Under the pieces are notes generated by a model. That model worked only from the letters and a program-made list of their open reading frames with translations. It did no database searches and was not told the DNA's origin. DNA of 64,000 nt. It comes from Romanomermis culicivorax. Taxonomy: Eukaryota; Nematoda; Enoplea; Mermithida; Mermithidae. The first letter of the stretch is position 1. Every line of letters begins with the position of its first letter. Shown here in pieces: positions 10,314 to 22,300 of this stretch. The stretch is from positions 186,001 through 250,000 of the forward strand of contig CAWUHX010000091.1 in assembly GCA_963922205.1 (NCBI GenBank), in the 5' to 3' direction. The translations under genes and the position numbers were made by a program.

Positions 10314-12843
10314 CTTTAAAAGAGCTGGTCGGAAGTTTTTTTGCATCGTTACTGTCGAACCAAATACCCTTTTATGTTAAACTTTTAACGTTTATCAGAA
10401 GTCGTTCAGATGATGAAATAAATTACATCACCTTCATTTTCCCGGCGATTTCATCTTATGTTTTGCCCTTAAAACGTGCGTAGCCTTAATTACTACGTAC
10501 AAATACTTGTAATACTGGGGAATGTGAACTCGTGGGCGCCAGGTTATGTAGGATGTTACGATGATACCCGTAAGGCCAACCCTGAGAGGAATACAGTCTG
10601 AGTGAGAAAATCGCCTTGCTGTACTAAAGAAAGGGTTAATTATATAATATTCAGGGAGATTGCTTGAAAATTGGCGCTTATTCTTACATCATAGCCAGTA
10701 CTGTTCAAAAAGCATCAGTTATTTGCCATTAATAGATCAATTTTTTGATCGATTGGTCAATTTGAGGACTTTTTTAATGTCTTTTGCTGGAATGAAGACA
10801 ATTGAAATTCTGCTCAGAATAAGCTGCTTTCTCCAAGTACCATCATATTTTATTTTTAATGCTTCAGATCATTAGCTCGTCATCTGTGCTAAGCATCCAA
10901 GCTTAACTTGAATTCTGCTGGGCTTATACTTATCCCCTGATTCGCCCTGTATAATCGTGTAATCTAGTCTGCGGGGCAATAAGCGAGCATTAAATTCGGT
11001 AATTATATGTCACATGTTGTTGCTCACGGCCAAGGTTTTAACAGAACATATTTGAATTTCCTTCGAGCCAAACCCCGATTATGTACTTCTAAGTCCAATC
11101 ACATTTAAGAAGCTCAGGATGATCAAATTTCCAGTTAAACGTGTGTCTCGACCTTTTTGTCCCAGTGCGTTCTATGATGGTTTTATTGATTGACAGCGGC
11201 ACTAGACTAGACTTCTGTCTTTCATTCATTTCATTTTTCTATTCTATGCCGTACTATCGTTGTTTCGAGATTTCGTACATTATAGCATAGTTGCCGGTTG
11301 CTATCAGGAGTCAGTAGAACTCGTTCGTTTCTAGACGCTTTATCTTTATTCTGATATTTTCAGATGTTACGTCCGTGTTTCCGTTCATTTACCCATAGCA
11401 TGTAACTCGTATGTATCAATATATTTATATGTTGAACTTTCGTTAAGTCGTGTTCGTGCTTGATGAAGTTTTGCTTCTTTCTTCAGGTTTCGTTCAAAGA
11501 GCTTCGAAGCTGAAGATCTCTCCGTGTGTATCTCCATTCCACTCCCCTCTAGCCCTCATCGAAAGCGGAAACTGATTACGGTTATTTCAAGGACACGTAT
11601 TATGGACCGTCGTCGAGTCGTTGTCAGGATTCAGCTTACATATCAGGTGATTCCGCCGTGCATTTGCGCAATTGTCATCAAGCTTACTGTAACTTGCCAG
11701 TCTTTTTTTCTCTAGTAACCTGCGCACGTCTTACTGTCTCTTCTTTCCTTCCGAACAGAATCAGTCGACGCTGAATAGCTAGCAGAAAATCTAATCTAGA
11801 GAAGCAGATGTTTTTTGCCTATAAAACACGCCAAATAGATTAGCTGTAGAGTAGATTTAAGTGTCCTTCGAGGTTAATAAAAAATGGGACTGTTCCGTTA
11901 TCCTGCGGGATTTTACGTGCAGATGTTGGATCGAATGCCGTCAGCGGTTTTTCTAGTTAAGATTTTCTTCAAATATTTTGAGGAACATTATCGTTAGATT
12001 TGAACAGCGAGGGAAGATTAGTTGAAAATTTTATACAACAGTTTTTCAAATTACTATGGGTGTTTGTTTGATTCCAGACTATTTTTTGTTCGCATATACT
12101 CGAAGGAAGTTAATGTATAAGTCACAATCATAACCAGTGCCTCAGATTCGAAACCCTAGACAGTTCGGATTATATCATTCAATTTTTTGGTCTATGAACA
12201 TTCGCCCCTGATCAAATGACATAATTCTTCGTTCTGGAGGGAAGTTCAAACGCAAACAATTCGAAATTCATGATAACCGATTAGTTTATTTTTTGCATTT
12301 TCATTGTTGAATTCGTTGCATTTACTTGGAGTAAGAATTTTGACTATGAGCGCGTATTGAAATCTTATTTTACGTTTTAGTTACCTCAAGCTGTTACATC
12401 AGGATTTAAACTTTCCGAGACATGACTTCCACACATAACAAATTTAAACTTTGGAATGAGCTGACATTCAGTCTATGCTCAAAAACACGCTGCTAATTCT
12501 AGATTCTTAGCCGACTTTGATACTAGGTGTTCGATAACTTTTTAGATTGCGGTAAAATTCTCCGGCAAACTGTCTTTTCTGATGAAATCTTAGTAGGTGT
12601 GTACCTAACGACATGTTTCTGTTATTTTTAACATCTTTTGTGTCGTCCCTTGAGGAATTAATGCTTACTCATTGTGACTTTTCTGAAGTTACATCTTTAC
12701 CAGTTCCACTCTTTTTACTCCATGAAACCATGCAAAGCAGATTGATAGCGAATTTTTTTCCACATTTTTATATTGTTTTTTCTTCCGATTTTGTTACGCT
12801 TTTTCATTTTTTAGATATGATGCCCTAATTCTACAGATACAGA
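10314..12843. other. Upstream region of the receptor gene
   Basis: About 2.5 kb with fewer repeats than its surroundings. The segment 11160-11900 is less AT-biased and has plausible splice sites: a polypyrimidine stretch plus AG near 11487, a CAG/GTGATT donor near 11646, and CCGAACAG near 11758. It could contain the promoter and 5' untranslated exons of the receptor gene that starts coding at 12844. An acceptor (CTACAG, ending at 12836) just before that ATG supports an upstream untranslated exon. No coding exon is defended here. Confidence 0.35.
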
Positions 12844-13398
12844 ATGTTCTCAAATTCCACAGCATTCTATAGTAAAAGTGATCAACAAGATTACCGGAAT
12901 TTTCAATGTTTGTCGACGGTCAACTTGATTTTCGTCTTTTTGACCGTAACAATATGCGTCATGTCGGCTTTGGCCACATTTATGAACGCTTTATTGATCC
13001 GACTTTTGTATCAGAGCAAAATTCTACACCCGAACGTCCGATTATTACTAAAAAGCTTAGCGATCGCAGTCTTTTTGGGAAGTTTATTTATGTTTTTGAA
13101 ATTTACACTTTATCACCCGTTTTTGATTTTGGTCGGCTTTCAAAGGATGTTGATCAAAAGTACTATTTGCGCCTTAATCGAGTTGCCATTCCACGTTTGT
13201 TCGTTGGCCTTGATTCTTTCGATAACGGGCATTGGTATCGAACGATTTTCGGCAACGATTAAGCAAAAATCAGACAGTGAGAAGCCGGGTCGCGGAACTA
13301 AAACCATTTTAATTGGTATATGGTTGGTGGCTTTCGGTAATATTATAGCTGGATATTTGTACGCCTATGCTAATCAAACCATCATGTGTTATTGTCAC
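12844..13398 (+). CDS. Receptor exon 1: N-terminus and TM1-TM4
   Basis: The first ATG after an acceptor-like CTACAG is taken as start, because it gives a short extracellular N-terminus with an NST glycosylation site before TM1 (about 25-55). TM2 spans about 66-90, TM3 about 108-130 and TM4 about 152-175. The exon closes at CAC before the donor GTAAGTGTG (13399), exactly 185 codons. If the frame is read on past the donor it stays open to 13500 but loses the 7TM pattern, so the donor is preferred. Confidence 0.78.
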
Positions 13399-16300
13399 GT
13401 AAGTGTGTATATTGTTACAGTATGCACCGGAAATACCATACTTCCAGCCAGCTATATTTTTGATTCCACGAACATTTTTACTCTGGTAGTTCACATCTGA
13501 TGTCGATGGAGGGGTGTTTGTGCTGATGCTTCGATCAGATTGAATCACATTATCGACTGTATAGAAAACTAAGTAAAATTATCTAAAAATTACGCATTTT
13601 CGGTAAATTCAAGCGCGAATAATCAAGTTAGTAAGTTCGAAATTTTCATCATCAAAAACAGCTTACGAAACCTCGAAAAAGTTGCTCACCCGTGAAATTT
13701 GGTATGGCTACTCCCGATCAGCTAGTACTTCTGCTTCTAGCTAAATTTTTATTAAGTAATTTCACAAAAGCGTGTATTCATTAGATCGATTAAATCAAAG
13801 TTGGCGCATGTTTAGTTAAATCGTGACAAAAATGGACCTTCGACTGAATCCAACGACTTTATTGCATGTTCGTTTTTGACATCGAGTTTGACTTTTTCCA
13901 AACTTCCGTTTTGTTACCAAATGCTGTCTGCCATTTAGCGAAGTCAAAAATTCGTTCATTCGCTCGACATGGGAAATCTGACTAAATTAATGTTTATAAT
14001 CATTCATTAGATGATTTGTTGCTCAAAACCAAGTAGGTATTGAATAATGAAATACAAAGTGAAACATTTAGATTAAGTTCAATATTAAAGATTAATCTGC
14101 GTCAAACAGTGTTGAAATTCAGAAGTTATGCGAAACATACATGCGCATATGAAGGGTAGGGGGGGGGGGTAAACCCCCATACCTGAGACCCTGGCCACCC
14201 CCCTCTGGCCTAAAAAATCGGCAAACACCCCCCTGAACTTTTTCCGAGACCACTTTTTGATGACTTTTGTACATATTCTGTATGAAAAACAAGCTTTCAG
14301 AACTTTTTTTTTGTTTTTTGCTCACCGACCCCCCTAACCCCTGGATAAAAAGTCCAAGGACCCTCCCCCCTGGAAAATTCTTGCCGTGCATGTCTGATGC
14401 GAAAGATTTTTGAATGTAATCCAAATATTCTACTTTTAGTTTCAAGTAATTCAGCTTTATTCTATAAATTTTTAGACCAAAGGTTCCTCAGCTTTTTTCA
14501 AGGTCTTATTTATAGACTTATGTATCATAAAACGCGGTTTTTTCGATATAAGAAATGTTGAATGAAAATTGTTTCGTCTGCGGAATTGTCTTTTTCCTTT
14601 TTTGTTTTATCTTTTCTGATATTATATGACGTTTCGAAGAACCACTTCAACGTATCCTAAATCTCGTCGAGGTAAGAACAAGCGTCGTTTCTTGTTTTCT
14701 ATGGCAAAGTAGCAGCCAAATTAGAATAGTTATCGTTTATACCTTGTTAGAATCGTCAAGAATTGAATTTCTTATTTCTTTTATTTCACTGCTGGTTAAT
14801 AAAACATTTGCCAGTCGACCCTTGAAGTTAATATAATTTTAAAAAATAACTGCTTCGAACCTCAAGATGACACCAAAATCTAGATTAATGAGCTTGATCC
14901 CGTTTATATGTTCCAGCTTTCACTGGTAACCACGCAACGAATCTTCGCCGTGAATACGATGTTTTACGTTTTCATCGAAATTAGCGTCCTATTTCTTTTC
15001 TGGTACGTTTATTACCGTAATTGCAAAGATTACTGTAATTTCACCATCAACACCGCTCGCCACAACTTACACGCCCGATTTCAAATGATCAATAATGTCG
15101 AAACGACGAGAACGTTATTGCCTGTGGTCGTCGTACACGCCCTTTTTTGGACTGCTTATCTGCTGTCATTAACTTTCGTACGAAACTTTTTGGACATCAA
15201 GCAGCAAGCTATGTTGAAAATTAACTGTATGTTGGCCGTTTACCATTTATTACCGTTGGAAATGCTGATCCAACCATTGTTGATTGTCAGACGCAGCGAA
15301 CATTTGAAAAAAGTCGCCTTGGAAATGTTTCCGAAATTGGCGCCGTTGTGGGGTAATAGACAAGGGACAATTGTTAGATATCCGGTGAGCATCATGAATC
15401 GAGTGTTTCCCATTTTTCTTTCCAGCTTTACCGTTTCTCTTTGATATTTTTTTGGTTTTCTTTTTTTTTGTTTTAATCTCCTTTTTCTTTTATTTTAGTT
15501 TGATTTTTTTCCATTTGTTTCTTAGTCACTAAGTGCATTTCTGTAAAGTGGTATTACTTCAAACAGCTAAGTTACTTAAGGTAAAATTATTTTCGAATTT
15601 TGTAGATAGATGGCGGGCTTTTAGTTTTATGATAGAAAAATATGTTAAAAATTTAGCCATATTGCTGGAGTCTACCACTAGAGAATTTTTGTTCGAAGTT
15701 GATTTGTTTTTTTAAAATAATTTAGTGGAAGCTTGACGTCCTCAAGTTCGAAAAGTTAGATGGGTAAAATCGTATATGTTACGAGTCAGACAACCCCATG
15801 GGGAGGGGTATGAGGGGGGCATTACACCTACCTAAGGTCCTAAAAATTCATCACTTGGTGCCTAATTTTGAGGCAAAATGAAATGTTTAGTGAACATTTA
15901 GCTACACTACCCCCGTTAATTTCCAAATTTACCCCTACCTGAAAAATCTGACCTTGGGGACCTCTGTTACGAGTAGTATTTTTCCCATGCTTGCCCAATC
16001 CCAAGAATAACAACATACACCCCTGCCAGATCACCCCATGGGGGGGGGGGGGTATTACCCCCGTCTTAGATTTGGAAATTCATTTACTACCCCCATAAAA
16101 CAGCTCACTATAGCAAAAAATTTTGGTAGGTAGACTTCATCCTCTCCCCAGTAGGTTATACTAATTCGAGAAAAATTGCAGAATGTGTGATTCTGAGGAA
16201 TTACTCACTGCTCTTTTTGACACATTTACTGAGCAAATGATAATGGGAAAGTATGCAACTTCTGTGCCATATAGCGATTTTTAGGAAAGGATATCAGCAC

Positions 16301-19300
16301 ATTAATATATACTACTTGTAGGAAATCATTATAAATATAATTGGGAGATGAAATAATGACTTATGTATATGTGATTAATCAAAAAGTCGCCCCTTGGGAA
16401 GAAAAACATTATGTTCTTAAAATTCTGCCTCTTCATGCTCTCCTTTCCTTTTCCCCGCTTCTGCGTTGGGTCTTCTGTGCACATATGGTTACCCAAGCTG
16501 TGGTGTACTTTCCTGCTATGAGTTGAGACATGTGAGGCCTGTTGACGTGGATCAGGAGTGGTATATACCTGATCTCAACCTCGTGGTTCATAATCTAATA
16601 GGATTAATAATACTAAAGCCACATTCGGCATGAGCACTTTCAATTGAAAGCACTGTCAGAACCCTCATCAGTGATGGAATAAGCTCATACTCCTGAAGAT
16701 GCTGGTTCAAATAATGTTTCCAAAAGTACATTGTGCCCGATTCTTGAAATGTGCAGGAATCAGTTGACACGACAATCTTCAAAGTCTGACTATTCTCTGC
16801 GTATAATTAGTACATTCAAGTTTCATGATTGGGAGCTGGAAAATGGGGTTGAAATAGTAAATGGTTTTTGACCGTAAAAAGCGTACAGTAGGGGCATTAA
16901 TCATTTTTGTAAGTTCGAGAAACTACAACTCCCCCCTCCTCAGCAAAAAGTTGAGAACAAAAAAAAAAGGTCAAGGCATATTTCAAGTACTACCCTTAAA
17001 ATTTACGATTTTACCCCTACCTAAATTTTCGACCTTGGGGACCTCTGAAAAACATGCTTACTTCAGGTGATCGTGATAGGTTATCTATATCATTGACATC
17101 AGTACCGTACCCAGGATTTGCCCAAGGAGGGAGTGGATTTTTAATCATAAAAAGTATTATTCTACGCAGCGTACTAAAATGAGTATTTAAAAAAATCATT
17201 TTCGTCAAAAGATTCATTCAAAAATATCAAACAAAATACCAAATTCAAATCAGTTTCCGTTCGAATTCGTTTTTTTTTCGTTCAAATAAGTAATAACAAT
17301 AGATTCAGTGGAATCTGAAATAGTGGCAGCGACTTCTGGTTCTTCTCAATTTCCGGAAATTTCGTCGTTTTTTGAATTTTTCCGAAAAAATCACCTAAAG
17401 TCGATGCTCGCCTCACTATTATTTATTAAAATTAGAACTCCTGAGATTTAACTAAATGAAGAATTGTATACTATCAGCAAATATTTGTAAGAATTTTTAG
17501 CAATCAGTATGTGTATACAAAGTACGTATTCAGTAAAAAAAATTTTATTGCTGTTAAGGGGGGCGGCCGTCCCCCCTGGGTACGGCCCTGATTGACATAC
17601 ATATAAAAGGAATAATAAAGGACCCATAAAACTGCCCTGTGGGGCGCCACTTGTTACATTTTGAGAAGTAGACAGAGTATTCTTTAATTTAACTCTCTGT
17701 TACTATTACGAAGAAGATCAGTAATCCAGGACAATAAATTTTCCTTGAGACCATATTTTTGCACGTTTGCAATGAGCTTTGAATGTGGTTCTGTATCAAA
17801 AACTTTAGAAAAATCGGAATATATTACGTCAACTGCCATTTTTCGTCAATGTTATCAATTAAGTTATTTAGAGAACAGTGTAGCGCCGAAAATTTTTCCT
17901 GGTATTTTGATATTCTAGGTGCTGGAAAAGAATCTTTTCAACTTTTATTTCCAAGACAGAAGGTTTAATTTTTCAGTGAATTCAATGAATTTTCAGTCGG
18001 GCAGACTACAATTCAAAAACTAGAGGAAAGCAGACAACCCCATAGGGAGGGCCCTACTTAATGTCCTAAAAATTCATCACTGGATGCCTAATTTTGAGGC
18101 AAAATGAAGTTTTTAGTGGACATTTAGCTACAGTACCCCCAAAAATTTTCAAATTTACCCCTACCTGAAAAATCTGACTTTGGGGACCTCTGACCCCTGC
18201 GCTAGGCTCTAGAAAACAGTAATCTCGACAAAATGTATTTCAACTTTCTACAAACATGCCACAAAAATCTTTGTACACAGCCAAAAATGTTTGTCTCCTA
18301 CAAAAACCAGTGGTTCTGTGCAGCTGTCAATTTTTTCACTTTCATACATCAAAATCGTTTGTGCAGTACATACATTTTCAAGCCTGTGGACTCGGTAAAT
18401 ATATTTGCAATCTATGCATTCTAAAAATGCATTCTAAAATGCATTCGAAAATCTAAAATGCATTCGTGCATTCTAAAAAATAGCCAATAGCATTTGTTCT
18501 AAAAGTGCCCACTTATTCATTTCCTTCAAATCGGCTTACCCACCATGACACTTCCCAAAATTTTGTGTACCAGTAAGTAATTTTTGTCCCGTTTCCGACC
18601 AGTAAGTTATTCTTACCGAAGTGGTAAATGAATTTCCAAACCTAAGGCTGGGGTAATACCCCTTATTCCCCATGGGGTTCTACAAACCATCAAATTTCTG
18701 TCAAAACTGTCCAGAAAATTGGCATGCGCAAACTACTATTGTCTATTTTTCTTTGAATGCTTGTAAATAGAAAACTGGAAAGCAGGTATTATTTCATATT
18801 TTTATGATTTTCTGCCGCACCATGCACTGTATTTAACGATACGGAGACATTAGAGCGCGTGACAGTAGCGCGCAGGGACAATAGAGCGTCAGGACATAGA
18901 GCCCAAAAGCATTAGATCAGAGCGAAATAAAAAAGCCGAAAATAAAATAATTTTAAAAATAACTTCATTTCAGCTCAAAAATGCTTTCCTCGCATTTTTC
19001 ATGACCCTGGAGAAGTTTAGTTCAAAGCATTTTTCCACCATTGAGTATTTTTCCCACTTTTTCTTTCTTTTCTCTTTCTTATTTCACCTGTTTTACTTTT
19101 TTCCGTCTCCTATTTTTTATACCTACAATATATTTTTTCTTTTTGTTTCCATTTTCTTGTGTTTTTCTCTTTTATTCTTTTTATGTCTCATTGTTTGTCC
19201 GCTGTCTCATTACTCATATTATTTTATTCAGTCGCTCATATGGGATTTACCTCTAATCCGTGTTAAAAAACAGTGTGTGCGTAGATAAAGGCGGAATCAA

Positions 19301-22300
19301 TACTTGTTCGAGTTGTTAATTTTATCTTGAATGTCTCATCAAACTTCTGAAGAAGTAATCTCTGATATTTCGTTCGAATATTCGACAAAAATTAAGATAA
19401 TGGCGACTAATTTCCTGGTTTAAAAATTTTTTTAATTTTCTCACATAATTTTTTTGCGGTTGAAAAATGATTCCAACATCATCAGTGCTACTGGCAGAGG
19501 TTCTTGGCAGTCGAAGAATCGAAATTTCTAGTGTCTGACATTTGAATTTAAAAGTAATTTTTCCACTTCTATTATTCAATACAATTTTTGCTGATTTTCC
19601 CAAATTTGTGAAGCATTTTTTACTTTTAGCTAATTTTTCTAGCTGTTAAGCTGACAGAAAACATCATTCTATTGCTCAGATCTGATTATCATTCTAGGCA
19701 TACCTGTAAGACCTCCGACCAGTTGGGGGGGGGGGTAGAAAAAAGTCGAAATTTTTCCCAAAAAAGGCCAAAAAACACACTTTTTTGCAAATTTTTTTAA
19801 TTTTTTCCAAACTGAGGGGGTAAATGATTTTGTGTACAGGGTTGGCCAAGTTGGGGGCGGGTCCCCCCCCCCAACCCGCCCCCCCAAGTACAGGTATGAT
19901 TCTAGGCTAGAAAATTAAATCGTAATATTTTAGTAAATGTTGAAAAGATTCATTTTCCTGCGTTCTAGAACATCGAAAGCCGAAAATTTTCTGGTGCGAA
20001 GGATAAATCGAATGCAGAATTTTCTGAACTTGTTGCACATGAACTTTTCTATTGGAAAACGATCAAGACATCATTCTAGACAGAAAATATCAAGCTTGTG
20101 TTGATAAGATTCACTCTCCAGCGTTCTTGAATTCCAAAATCTAGAAATTGAGTGAGTTGAAAAATCAATTGAAATCTATAAATCTTCAGCTCTAATCACA
20201 GAAATGCCAGTAGCAACTAGTAATTTTGCTCAATTATTCTAAAATAATTTTGTTGACTTAGAAAAACGGATACGTTTCAAGATTTTCAAGATTCTTGGTA
20301 ATCTACAATTTTCACTCAATTCGAACATTTTTCAACTGATTTCAACTTGGAACGGAAAAAATTTCCCCTTGCGGAAAATTTGGGTCATTTCCCCACAGTG
20401 CAGATGAAGGCATGCGGAAAAAACCCTGGTACCACTACCAGTACGGCTTGTAAATCACAATTTTATGACATTACTTCATTTTTATTCGAATATATTATCA
20501 TTAATATCGTGATTTGTATTTCGCAACCATCTTTTTTCAGCGTTGTATAATATTGAGGGTGAACTTACAAAAATTTCTCACCCTAGGACTAGTCAATCAA
20601 TCCAGAACAGCCTGTAATACTTCCTTGTTCTATTTAAAAATAGCCTCCATATTTCTAGAGCCGTGCTCTTTATCTACCAACCATTTATTCATGTGTATTT
20701 AATAACGATACTCCTGTTTCCATGTCGATTATTTTCCAAAAACAACTTCCTCATACTATCACATATAAGTTGTAATTTTCTAGCACATTTCAGGGTTTTG
20801 AGAGGAAGTAATTATGCTTAATTAGATACCAATTTTTGTCATTTCTCGTCAATCCAAATGTTTCTGTCGTATGTAAATTAATTTCTATCATCGGATTTTT
20901 AATTATGATCCTGATTATATACGTCCACATTTCCTCCGTTATTCATAGCATTATCAAGGCAAATCCTGCGCAAACACAAGCGCTCCGTCATCGGCCTTCG
21001 TTCGTATACCGCCAACGCACAGCGGCGAAATTAGCGTCACTACCGGACCGGTAAGTAATTCGGCAGCGTGCGCGGCCGCCGCGTCAGTCGTCAATATGAG
21101 TTTGAAACGCAAAGTGCCGCCTTCGAATGTGGAAAGTTCGGTCATAGATTATAGAATGCGACCTGAAATGCATCAAGTGAGCTCACAATTTTTTGACAAA
21201 TATATACATTAAAAGTCATTGGGAAAATATGTAATTTTTCAAAAATAAATAATTCAGAAGTGAATGGCCACTCTACGGCATGCTGAATAAGATTCGAAAA
21301 ATATTTTGTCGAAGAAAAATGTTTTTTGTGCAACACCTAGGCTTTTTTTGTTTGAAAATTACGGGCCAAGTGGCTCCTAGGTCTAAATTTTCAACAGCCG
21401 AATTTAAATCTACGAAACCAAAAATCAATAATTGAAGAATATCGAAGTATAGGTTTCTAACGCACCGTTAATTATGATCAATTGGTTACGTATCAAAAAA
21501 ATGTTTGTTTAAAACTTCATTACAGCCAGTTTTTTTTTGTACAAACCTCTTTGTACCTGCACAGAGATCGATCAAAAAATCTTCGTGCGAAGAAAACTTT
21601 TTCGTACCCAAAAACCACGATTTTTTGTATATTTTTGCACAAACCTTCTCCCAGATAGCCCTTGAATTTATGTCCTGCAAGTTCTGATCTTTTCTGTTGT
21701 TGAGGTAAACTATTCCCTTGGCTTGGGTCAAGCTATGCACGGTCCGGTACTTGAGCCCGAAACCTTGTCTCCCATTTTTCTAGCGCGGAGCGCTGAAAAA
21801 ATTTAAGTTCTGATACATGCTACGGGGGTGGGTCAGGCGACTTTTATGTTGCCGGGGGTCACTGATTACCCAAAATTTTAGAGAGGGGGGTTTCTGAAAG
21901 AAAAAATTATATTTTTTCACCAAAAAATTCCAAAAACAGTTCAAAAAATAGTAATTTTTAGTTTAAAAAACCTTAAAAACTGAATTCGTTCCGCGAAGCG
22001 CCTATAAAATTGACGTTTTTGACCGTTTTTTTGTTCAAGAATTGACATTTTTCATGAAAAAATTGACATTTTTCAGTATTTTTCCAACCAAAAGTATGGC
22101 GGTCCCTATGACTACCATAGGGAGGACTGGAAAGTTATGGGTAAGTTACCCAATGGCTAGCTATATGGCCGACGATTTCTGGAGTGTTCCTATACCACTC
22201 CCCCACCCCCAATGACACGTATGATTCTGACATCCTAAAATGCTGGAAAATTAATCTAAGGATGAGTTATTCAATAATTAAAAGAATATACTCATTCGCA

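Larger units (their letters stand above)
16027..18192 (+). mobile_element. Composite hAT-like unit (B2 + RT fragment + C2) with one outer TSD
   Basis: The left edge is the 5' end of a family B element (CAGATCACCCCATGGGG) and the right edge is the 3' end of a family C element (GGGGACCTCTG). The outer flanks are identical: ACCCCTGC at 16019-16026 and 18193-18200. The inner flanks of the two elements do not match each other or the outer word (AAAAACAT after B2, GAGGAAAG before C2). The simplest reading is that the outermost ends were used together by a transposase and moved the 2.2-kb block as one, carrying the LINE fragment between them. Independent insertion with later rearrangement is the alternative. 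Confidence 0.65.

Noticed and set aside
12906-13262. 118-residue frame overlapping receptor exon 1
   Set aside because: Shadow in another phase; no membrane segments or motifs, while the 12844 frame gives a clear 7TM pattern.
13399-13420. A 22-bp intron (GTAAGT...TTACAG) in the receptor gene
   Set aside because: Too short for a spliceosomal intron. The donor is kept but paired with the acceptor at 14916, which restores TM5.
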